9,813 nucleotides of DNA from WHTF01 sp964482425. GTDB lineage: Bacteria; Desulfobacterota; Binatia; UBA9968. The translations under genes were made by a program, and so were the position numbers. The notes beneath the pieces were generated by a model. The model was not told the DNA's origin. It searched no databases and saw only the letters and a list, made by a program, of their open reading frames with translations. Location: contig CAYZXN010000132.1 of NCBI GenBank assembly GCA_964482425.1, positions 1 to 9,813 of the forward strand, given 5' to 3'. Shown piece after piece: positions 1-5,581 of this stretch (position 1 is the first letter of the stretch; each line of letters begins with the position of its first letter).

Positions 1-617
1 TGTCGATAGACGTGGACCTGATTGCCTGCGCGGTCGGTCACGCCACCGGCCAATGCCAGCAGATCGATGACCGACTTGGGGCCGGTGAGCTCGAAAACGC
101 CGGGCTTCTGCACGGCGCCCATCACCGAAACTCGCTGGCGGTACTCGGTTACCATAACGCCGATATGGGGGTTACGGATGTATTTGGCATATCGTTGCGC
201 CAGTTCCTGCTCGACCTCTACGGTGGTTTTTCCCTTTACCGAAAGTGTCCCGATGAGCGGAACCACCACAGACCCTTGTTGGCTGACGCGAAGCATAACG
301 TTTCTCGGCGTGACGCGGGCATCTTGTTCCGGGATATTGTAGATCGTGATCTGTATCAGATCGTCGGGACCCATCCGGTAGTCCGAAGGCGAGCTTTTCG
401 TCTGCGAAGCGGCGAGAGACAGCGACTGGTTTATCTCCTCAGCGGCGGATTGTGACGGAGGAAAAGCCGGAGAACCGGCCGGCTGGTTCGGTTGGTTCGG
501 TTGGCCCGCCACCGGTCCCGGTTGCGGCGCGCTGGCGCACCCGGCAATGAATAGAGCCAACAAAACCGACAAACAGCTCGACGACTTTTTCCATTTTAGC
601 ATCGTGTTTAGTATCAT
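1..617 (-). CDS. Polysaccharide export outer-membrane lipoprotein (Wza/GumB family), C-terminus cut by window edge
   Basis: The visible 205 codons encode the N-terminal part of a periplasmic/outer-membrane polysaccharide export protein, the auxiliary channel that passes exopolysaccharide or capsule chains across the outer membrane. Residues 1-27 form a lipoprotein signal: a basic N-terminus (KWKK), a hydrophobic stretch, and the lipobox I-A-G-C with the lipidated cysteine at C27. Alanine follows the cysteine, which suits outer-membrane sorting. A low-complexity Pro/Gln/Asn linker follows (about 30-57). The Poly_export domain runs about 79-159 (YRMGPDDLIQITIY at its start, PLIG near 120-123). 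An SLBB domain begins about 162 (VSVMGAVQKPGVFEL, then LLALAGGV). The ATG at 617 is preferred over the in-frame ATG at 602 because AGGAGG lies 5 bases upstream of it. The gene lies downstream of a NusG-like regulator on the same strand and has no clear promoter of its own. The family call is firm; the particular polysaccharide is unknown. Confidence 0.93.
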   Translation of the reverse strand, partial: MILNTMLKWKKSSSCLSVLLALFIAGCASAPQPGPVAGQPNQPNQPAGSPAFPPSQSAAEEINQSLSLAASQTKSSPSDYRMGPDDLIQITIYNIPEQDARVTPRNVMLRVSQQGSVVVPLIGTLSVKGKTTVEVEQELAQRYAKYIRNPHIGVMVTEYRQRVSVMGAVQKPGVFELTGPKSVIDLLALAGGVTDRAGNQVHVYR

Positions 618-765
618 GGCTTCCTCCTGCTTACTGTGCGATCAGCCTCGGACTAGCTAGCAAAATGGGGCGAAACGCATAGCTCCGCCCATAAGGGCTT
701 TACCCGTTCACTTAGATCGCATCGTACGGATCAGCGCTTTGGCCCTCGGCCTCAGCACTCTGATC
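618..765 (-). promoter_or_regulatory. Structured leader of the export gene with an ops/JUMPstart-like motif
   Basis: This 148-base gap lies between the NusG-like gene and the export gene. On the minus strand it holds GGCGGAGCTATG (689 to 678), preceded by AAAGCCC. This resembles the enterobacterial JUMPstart/ops arrangement (AAGCC, then GGCGGTAGCGTG), which recruits RfaH to RNA polymerase. The match is partial: GGCGG, AGC and the final TG are shared. Two mutually exclusive hairpins use the same G-rich block: GCCC-TTAT-GGGC (698-687) and GGGCG/CGCCC (690-686 with 672-668). The second places most of the motif in its loop. A regulatory role is inferred from the motif and from its place after an RfaH-like gene. 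Confidence 0.35.
623..628 (-). promoter_or_regulatory. Ribosome binding site of the polysaccharide export gene
   Basis: On the minus strand a full AGGAGG sits 5 bases before the ATG at 617. It decides between that start and the in-frame ATG five codons later, which has no comparable Shine-Dalgarno sequence. Confidence 0.8.
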
Positions 766-766
766 C
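728..766 (-). other. Stem-loop at the end of the NusG-like gene
   Basis: GGATCAG (766-760) pairs perfectly with CTGATCC (734-728) around a 25-base loop. The loop itself contains a GGCC-GAG-GGCC hairpin. The structure begins at the last base of the TAG stop codon. No run of T follows on the minus strand, so it is not a standard intrinsic terminator. It could be an RNA-stability element or a pause/Rho-linked structure controlled by the antiterminator encoded just upstream. Confidence 0.4.
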
Positions 767-1302
767 TATATTGTTAGTTCCGGCTGCCGGGTCACGGCAG
801 CCAGATCGCCCTTGATAAACTCGACACCGAGGCGCACGCTCAACTGGCGGCTCAGCAGCCGGAGCAGGATTCTTACACGTCCCTTGGAATCCGGAGGATC
901 CTGGATAATTCCTATCAAACCGTTGAATGGGCCTCCGGTGATTTCCACTTCCTGGCCGCGCCGTAACTGCGAGCGCGCCTGGATAACTCCCTGATCATCG
1001 GCATATTGCTGCAGGAAATGAATCACTTTTTCTTCGACGGGAGCCGGCGTATCGCTGAATGAAACGATTCTTTTTACGCCGGGCGACCAAATCACATAGT
1101 GGTATTCCGCCGGAAGATAAATGTGAACGAAAAAATAATTGGGAAAGAGCGGAACGACCCGCTTCTTTTTTTCGGCAGAACCAGGCAAAGACAATTTCGG
1201 AAAAAAACTCTCCACGCCTTTTAGGCCGAGATGAAATTGCGCCTGTTCCTCTTTATGCGGTTTACTGTAAACTGCGTACCAGTTGCGTTGTAAATTCTCC
1301 AC
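766..1302 (-). CDS. NusG/RfaH-family transcription antitermination protein (exopolysaccharide-linked paralogue)
   Basis: This 178-residue protein has NusG architecture. The N-terminal NGN domain spans about residues 7-105 and shows WYAVYSKPHKEEQA at its start, the ESFFPKL segment and FPNYFFVHI in the core. The KOW region starts near 113 (LRRGQEVEITGGPFNGLIGII) and runs to about 163. NusG paralogues bind RNA polymerase through the NGN domain and keep it processive. Specialised ones such as RfaH act on long surface-polysaccharide operons. Being the first gene before a polysaccharide exporter, on the same strand, points to such a dedicated role rather than housekeeping NusG, which normally sits beside secE and ribosomal protein genes. 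The start is GTG at 1302, supported by GGAGGT 8 bases upstream. Transcription probably begins at a sigma-54 promoter about 20 bases upstream. The name rfaH is withheld because orthology cannot be tested here. Confidence 0.9.
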   Translation of the reverse strand: MENLQRNWYAVYSKPHKEEQAQFHLGLKGVESFFPKLSLPGSAEKKKRVVPLFPNYFFVHIYLPAEYHYVIWSPGVKRIVSFSDTPAPVEEKVIHFLQQYADDQGVIQARSQLRRGQEVEITGGPFNGLIGIIQDPPDSKGRVRILLRLLSRQLSVRLGVEFIKGDLAAVTRQPELTI

Positions 1303-1310
1303 CCGTATAC

Positions 1311-1316
1311 ACCTCC
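1311..1316 (-). promoter_or_regulatory. Ribosome binding site of the NusG-like gene
   Basis: GGAGGT on the minus strand lies 8 bases before the GTG at 1302 and supports this non-ATG start. Confidence 0.7.
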
Positions 1317-1332
1317 GCCCTCACGGTTAAAA

Positions 1333-1349
1333 AGCAAGCGCAATGCCAG
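1333..1349 (-). promoter_or_regulatory. Sigma-54 (RpoN) -24/-12 promoter for the NusG-like gene
   Basis: The minus strand reads CTGGCATTGCGCTTGCT. This fits the RpoN consensus YTGGCACG-N4-TTGCW with two mismatches outside the invariant bases. GG (1347-1346) and GC (1335-1334) are exactly 12 bases apart, as required. Transcription would start near 1322, leaving about 20 bases of leader with the ribosome site correctly placed. A matching IHF site and upstream palindromes strengthen the call. Sigma-54 promoters need an ATP-dependent enhancer-binding activator, which is not encoded in this window. Confidence 0.65.
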
Positions 1350-1365
1350 TAGTGTTCTTACACAA

Positions 1366-1378
1366 TAAGAGTTTGATT
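1366..1378 (-). promoter_or_regulatory. IHF binding site upstream of the sigma-54 promoter
   Basis: The minus-strand sequence AATCAAACTCTTA matches the IHF consensus WATCAA-N4-TTR at every defined base. It is preceded on its 5' side by a very AT-rich tract (about 1379-1415), which IHF favours. Its centre lies about 50 bases upstream of the inferred start site. IHF commonly bends DNA at this spot to bring a distant activator to sigma-54 RNA polymerase. Confidence 0.5.
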
Positions 1379-1443
1379 TATAAGATAAATATCTGGTTTT
1401 AAAAAAATCTTAAGCATCAAGCGAGCAGAAAATATCAGCCACT

Positions 1444-1453
1444 ATCGGCCGAT
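1444..1453. promoter_or_regulatory. Palindrome ATCGGCCGAT, candidate activator site
   Basis: This is a perfect 10-base dyad about 125 bases upstream of the inferred sigma-54 transcription start. It shares the CGGCC element with the second palindrome at 1525-1538. The position suits an upstream activating sequence for an enhancer-binding protein. It could equally serve the divergent malQ gene. Confidence 0.3.
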
Positions 1454-1524
1454 TTAAAAGGTCTAACCAGCAAAATCAAAACCGGCGCTGCACGATCGAG
1501 TTAGCGTCGCTATGTTGCCAGCGT

Positions 1525-1538
1525 TGGCCGATCGGCCA
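1525..1538. promoter_or_regulatory. Palindrome TGGCCGATCGGCCA, candidate operator or activator site
   Basis: This is a perfect 14-base dyad. Its centre is 83 bases from that of the 1444-1453 palindrome, close to eight helical turns. It lies about 210 bases from the sigma-54 start site and about 210 bases before malQ, so it could control either direction. Confidence 0.35.
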
Positions 1539-1623
1539 CAATTGGCTGAATAATTATGTGCTAATTACACCGTTTGAAATTAAATTGATATATTTCTTAA
1601 AACTTAACGAATCTTTCACGTTA

Positions 1624-1651
1624 TTGATTAGAGATCTGTTGTCGCTATCAT
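1624..1651 (+). promoter_or_regulatory. Weak sigma-70-like promoter toward malQ
   Basis: TTGATT (1624-1629) and TATCAT (1646-1651) are separated by 16 bases in an AT-rich region about 100 bases before malQ. Both hexamers match the consensus at four of six positions. Such matches are common by chance in AT-rich DNA. Confidence 0.3.
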
Positions 1652-1749
1652 GTATCATTCAGTGACGAGTCGGTCGTGATTTCTTCCGCGCATTGATGGA
1701 TGTGATGCTAACAGCGTATTTTATTCCTGTGCCAAGTTTTGGTTGACCC

Positions 1750-3885
1750 ATGTCGCCAGCCGCCATGCCATCGCTACTGCATCGCGTCGCCCGTCTTTAC
1801 GAAGTCCAGTGCGCCTATAACAACGCCTTCGGTCAATTAGTGCACTCGCCTCCTGAAGCCATTCTGTCGGTACTCAGAACTCTGGCGGCGCCGGCCGAAA
1901 GCATGCATGACCTGTCCGATGCTTTCCGCCAACGCCGGCAACAACTATGGCGACGCGGCATCGAACCGGTGCTGATCGCTTGGGAGGGCGCGCTGAATTT
2001 CACATTGCGCCTGCCGGTCGAGCATGCCGAGAGTCAGGTAAAGTACCAAGTCATGCTTGAAAGCGGGGAGATGCGATCGGGCGTATGCAGCGAGTTGCAC
2101 ACAAGCTATGGGCTGCCGGAAATCGAGGGCACTCGTTACGTCAAGCGGCGACTCGCTGTACCCGAAACCCTGCCCCTTGGCTATCACCGCATGCGGGTGC
2201 AATACCAAACCATTTCATGCGAGGCGCACTTGGTTTCATCCTTGGTGCAGACCTACACACCTGCGGATGGACGCAACCGGTGGGGTATTTTCTGCCCTTT
2301 ATACGCCCTGCAATCCGAAAGAAGCTGGGGCGCCGGCGATCTTTCCGATTTAAGCGCTCTGATCGAATTCGCGGCGCAGACGGGCGGCGATGTCGTCGGC
2401 ACATTACCGCTCCTGCCGGCCTTTCTCGACGAACCTTTCAACCCGAGTCCCTACGCTCCGGTTAGCCGTCGCTTCTGGAACGAGTTCTACCTCGACGTAA
2501 CCCGCATAGCCGAGTTCGAATACTGTCGCGCCGCCCAAGCTCTCACGCAATCGTCGGATTTTCAGGCCGATTTGGCTAGCGTTCGCAAAACACGCTATAT
2601 CGATTACCGCAGGTTGATGGGCATGAAACGGCGCATCGTCGAAGAACTCCTGCGTTGTTTGCTGAACCAACACTCGGAGCGTCGAGACTATTTCGCACAA
2701 TTCATCGAGTCACATCCGTCGGTCCAGGACTACGCCGCGTTTCGCGCCAAAATCGAGCGTGAACGAAAAGTCTGGCAGCTTTGGCCGGCATCCAGCCGCG
2801 AAGGCGCACTAGCGCCGGGCGATTTCGATGACGCTGCCAGGCAATACCATCTCTACGTGCAGTGGCAATGCCACGAACAAATGCATGAGTTAAGTACCAA
2901 GGCCAGAACGGCGGGAGCGAAATTATACCTCGATTTTCCTTTAGGCGTGAACCGCGACGGCTATGACGTCTGGCGCGAACCGTCGGCATTCGCGCTGCAA
3001 GCGAGCGGCGGCGCCCCACCGGATGGATTTTTCAGCAAAGGCCAGGACTGGGGTTTTCCGCCGCCTCATCCCGACGGCCTGCGCGCACAGGGTTATCGTC
3101 ATTATGCTGAATGCTTGCGCCATCACATGCAGGCCGCGGGCATGCTTCGGGTAGACCATATTTTGGGTCTGCACCGGTTGTACTGGGTGCCCGAGGGTTT
3201 TGCCGCCAATCAAGGCGTCTACGTTCACTATCGCGCCGAAGAGTTTTACGCGGTGCTCAGCCTCGAGTCGCACCGGCATCAGACCCAAATCGTCGGCGAG
3301 AATCTCGGAACGGTGCCTTCCTACGTCTACGACGCAATGGCGCGGCACGATGTGATCGGCATGCGCGTCGGGCAATTTTCGGTCCAGCCGGACCCGCAAA
3401 AAGCTCTCGAAGAAATACCGGCCAAGACGATCGTCAGTCTCAATACTCACGATACCCCGACGTTTGCGGGATTCTGGCACGGCAGCGACATACAAGACCG
3501 CATTGATCTGGGGCTGTTGGACGAATCGGAAAGCGTTGCGGAGCGCCAATATCGCGCGGCTCAGAGAGAAGCGCTTGTGCGATTTTTACAAGCGTCCGGC
3601 CGGCTGCCCACCGAAGCATCTGATTTGTCCGACAACGAGATATTGATTTTAAAAGGATGGCTCTCCCATTTGGCGGCTGGAAACGCCGATCTGTTGCTGG
3701 TTAATCTCGAGGACCTCTGGCTTGAGCCGCTGCCGCAAAACGTTCCCGGCACGTGGGACGAACGACCGAACTGGCAGCGCACCGCCCAGCTGACATTGGA
3801 AGCCATCGGCCGCAGCTCATCTGTCAACGAAATCCTGAAGGCAATCAACCGCTTACGCCGGGCGAAAAGTAGCGGCGAGCGATGA
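1750..3885 (+). CDS. malQ: 4-alpha-glucanotransferase (amylomaltase, GH77)
   Basis: MalQ moves alpha-1,4-glucan segments between maltodextrins in the cytoplasm, releasing glucose and making longer chains. The 711-residue protein is close to the E. coli MalQ length. It has the N-terminal extension typical of that branch (about 1-170, beginning LLHRVARLYEVQCAYNNAFG), then the GH77 catalytic domain. Catalytic residues are visible: the nucleophile D469 in LRVDHILGL, the acid/base E517 in GENLGTVP, and the transition-state stabiliser D568 in NTHDTP. Another family signature is FNPSPYAPVSRRFWNEFYLD near residue 236. No good Shine-Dalgarno sequence precedes the ATG at 1750. An in-frame ATG at 1765 is a possible alternative, also without one. 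It is the first gene of the glycogen cluster, with glgA 232 bases downstream. With glgA and glgC it probably processes glucan made from or returned to glycogen. Confidence 0.96.
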   Translation: MSPAAMPSLLHRVARLYEVQCAYNNAFGQLVHSPPEAILSVLRTLAAPAESMHDLSDAFRQRRQQLWRRGIEPVLIAWEGALNFTLRLPVEHAESQVKYQVMLESGEMRSGVCSELHTSYGLPEIEGTRYVKRRLAVPETLPLGYHRMRVQYQTISCEAHLVSSLVQTYTPADGRNRWGIFCPLYALQSERSWGAGDLSDLSALIEFAAQTGGDVVGTLPLLPAFLDEPFNPSPYAPVSRRFWNEFYLDVTRIAEFEYCRAAQALTQSSDFQADLASVRKTRYIDYRRLMGMKRRIVEELLRCLLNQHSERRDYFAQFIESHPSVQDYAAFRAKIERERKVWQLWPASSREGALAPGDFDDAARQYHLYVQWQCHEQMHELSTKARTAGAKLYLDFPLGVNRDGYDVWREPSAFALQASGGAPPDGFFSKGQDWGFPPPHPDGLRAQGYRHYAECLRHHMQAAGMLRVDHILGLHRLYWVPEGFAANQGVYVHYRAEEFYAVLSLESHRHQTQIVGENLGTVPSYVYDAMARHDVIGMRVGQFSVQPDPQKALEEIPAKTIVSLNTHDTPTFAGFWHGSDIQDRIDLGLLDESESVAERQYRAAQREALVRFLQASGRLPTEASDLSDNEILILKGWLSHLAAGNADLLLVNLEDLWLEPLPQNVPGTWDERPNWQRTAQLTLEAIGRSSSVNEILKAINRLRRAKSSGER

Positions 3886-4117
3886 AACTGTCAACGGTGC
3901 GACTGCCGCATCCGTTCCGGCTAGGCATTCCGGATCCGGTCGGAGGTCCTTCCTGTCCGCGCTCGCCGCGCCGGCGGCGCCGCGACCCGGCAAAGATCAC
4001 TCATGATACGGCTACTCTTGGCAAAATCAGGGATGCTTATGATAAACGTTTGATGTTTAGAAATGACCCCGGGTCGCGTATAATCGGCTGCGGCAAAGAA
4101 AACGTCTCGTCGAAATC
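3886..4117 (+). other. malQ-glgA spacer
   Basis: These 232 bases separate malQ from glgA. The first part is very GC-rich (about 3955-3992) with short hairpin potential such as CGCCG-CGC-CGGCG at 3964-3976, but no T-run, so no intrinsic terminator is called. The last part is AT-richer and carries the glgA promoter. An open frame through the spacer is judged spurious. Confidence 0.5.
4056..4084 (+). promoter_or_regulatory. Sigma-70-like promoter of glgA
   Basis: TTTAGA (4056-4061), a 17-base spacer and a perfect TATAAT (4079-4084) place a start site near 4091, about 27 bases before the glgA ATG. The spacer holds an interrupted palindrome, GACCC-C-GGGTC (4065-4075), where a repressor could block RNA polymerase. 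This suggests that glgA and glgC can be expressed apart from malQ. Confidence 0.55.
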
Positions 4118-5581
4118 ATGAAAATTGCCTTGGTCGCTTCTGAGATAACTCCCTTCGCCAAAACCGGCGGCTTAGCTGACGTCGTGGGAACCCTCTCACT
4201 GGCGCTCGAAAGGATCGGCCATGAGCTCTGTCTGATTATGCCCGCCTATCGCGAGACTCTTCGGGGCGGTTTTGCACTGACCGATACGGCTCTCAAGCTT
4301 TCGGTACCGATTTCCGACCACGAGGAACCGGCAGGGGTAATGCAAGCTACGGTGGGACAGAACATTTCGGTCTACCTGGTTCGCGCCGACCGCTATTTCG
4401 ATCGTGAATTCCTTTACGGCACAAACCAGGGCGACTATCATGATAACATCGGGCGGTTTGTTTTTTTCAGCCGCAGCGCACTGGAAATTTTGCGGCACAA
4501 AGCCGTCGATATTATTCATTGCCATGATTGGCAGACCGCTTTGATTCCGGTGTTCTTGAAGGCCCAACGCTCTCGCTACCCCGAGCTTGCCTCGGCAAGA
4601 TCAATCTTAACCGTCCATAATCTAGGATTTCAGGGAGTATTTTGGCGGCTTGATTGGCATCTGTTAAACCTCGATGACGCTCTATTTACGCCACGCTATC
4701 TGGAATTTTATGAAAACTTCAATCTTTTGAAAGGCGGGCTGATCTTTGCCGACAAAATCACCACGGTCAGCCCGACGTATGCCAAGGAAATCATGGGCAT
4801 TGAGCAGGGCTTTGGGCTGCAAGGTGTGCTGCAAAGCCGCTCGGACGACCTGACTGGGATCCTCAATGGTGTCGATTACAGCCAGTGGAACCCGGCTGTC
4901 GACCCCCTAATCGCGCAAAAATATACCGACCAGGATCTCGCCGGCAAAGCAATTTGCAAAGAAAGCCTGCAGCAAAGCCTCGGCCTGCCGGTGAAACCCG
5001 ACGTACCCCTCATGGGGATCATTTCGCGATTGACGTCACAAAAAGGCCTCGATCTCATTGAGAAGATCTTCGGCGCTCTGCTGCAGCGCAATCTGCAGTT
5101 TGTGCTGCTGGGAAGCGGTGAGACACGCTATGAGGATTTCTTCAGTCGGGCTGCTGCCCGGTTTCCTGATCAGGTCGCGGTACATCTTGGATTCGACGAA
5201 CCTTTGGCCCATCGGATCGAAGCGGGCGCCGACATTTTTTTGATGCCGTCGCTCTACGAGCCCTGCGGCTTGAACCAAATGTTCAGTTTGAGATACGGCA
5301 CCATCCCGATTGTGCGGGCAGTCGGCGGGCTCAAGGACACAGTCGACGACTACGATGCAACCACATCGACCGGCACGGGTTTTGTGTTTGGCTCCTACGA
5401 AGCCGAGGAGCTGCTCAAGACTATCGACCGCTCTCTCCAACTGTTTCCAGATAAGGACGCCTGGACAGCGCTCCAGCGGCGCGCGATGAGCATGGATTTC
5501 TCCTGGGATCGATCGGCTCAGGCGTACAGCGATCTGTTCGGACGACTCATGGCTTCAACGGAGGAAAAAGAGGCTCGATGA
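4118..5581 (+). CDS. glgA: Glycogen synthase (ADP-glucose:alpha-1,4-glucan glucosyltransferase, GT5)
   Basis: GlgA adds glucose from ADP-glucose to the non-reducing end of an alpha-1,4-glucan in the cytoplasm. The 487-residue length is normal for bacterial GlgA (E. coli has 477). The N-terminal GT5 domain (about 2-240) opens with MKIALVASEITPFAKTGGLADVVG; K15 belongs to the KTGGL motif that contacts ADP-glucose. HCHDWQTA lies near residues 134-141 and TVHNLGFQG near 166. The C-terminal GT-B domain (about 290-460) has GIISRLTSQKGLDL and MPSLYEPCGLNQMFSLRYGTIPIVRAVGGLKDTV, with the conserved E381 corresponding to the E. coli catalytic-site glutamate E377. No strong Shine-Dalgarno sequence precedes the ATG, but the KIALVASE start is canonical. 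It has its own promoter at 4056-4084. Its stop overlaps the glgC start by 4 bases, so the two are almost certainly translationally coupled. Confidence 0.97.
   Translation: MKIALVASEITPFAKTGGLADVVGTLSLALERIGHELCLIMPAYRETLRGGFALTDTALKLSVPISDHEEPAGVMQATVGQNISVYLVRADRYFDREFLYGTNQGDYHDNIGRFVFFSRSALEILRHKAVDIIHCHDWQTALIPVFLKAQRSRYPELASARSILTVHNLGFQGVFWRLDWHLLNLDDALFTPRYLEFYENFNLLKGGLIFADKITTVSPTYAKEIMGIEQGFGLQGVLQSRSDDLTGILNGVDYSQWNPAVDPLIAQKYTDQDLAGKAICKESLQQSLGLPVKPDVPLMGIISRLTSQKGLDLIEKIFGALLQRNLQFVLLGSGETRYEDFFSRAAARFPDQVAVHLGFDEPLAHRIEAGADIFLMPSLYEPCGLNQMFSLRYGTIPIVRAVGGLKDTVDDYDATTSTGTGFVFGSYEAEELLKTIDRSLQLFPDKDAWTALQRRAMSMDFSWDRSAQAYSDLFGRLMASTEEKEAR

Larger units (their letters stand above)
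1303..1749. other. Divergent intergenic control region, no gene seen
   Basis: This 447-base gap separates the minus-strand exopolysaccharide genes from the plus-strand glycogen genes. It is much more AT-rich than its flanks, above all at about 1355-1435 and 1540-1630. It carries the sigma-54 promoter, IHF site and two palindromes listed separately, plus a weak sigma-70-like promoter toward malQ. No convincing small ORF or RNA gene was seen. Confidence 0.8.

Noticed and set aside
12..455. Plus-strand open frame of 147 codons at the left edge
   Set aside because: It is antisense to the polysaccharide export gene, whose lipobox, Poly_export and SLBB motifs are clear. The plus-strand product shows no recognisable pattern.
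2941..3549. Minus-strand open frame of 202 codons inside malQ
   Set aside because: It lies opposite the GH77 catalytic core with D469 and E517, so it is a shadow frame in GC-rich coding DNA.
3964..3984. GC-rich hairpin after malQ as an intrinsic terminator
   Set aside because: The stem is short, alternative pairings abound, and no T-run follows.
3882..4121. Open frame of 79 codons overlapping malQ and glgA by ATGA at both ends
   Set aside because: The double ATGA overlap looks like translational coupling, but the predicted protein is arginine/proline-rich with no domain pattern (PRSPRRRRRDP). It also spans a GC-rich hairpin stretch and the glgA promoter with its perfect TATAAT. It is most likely chance.
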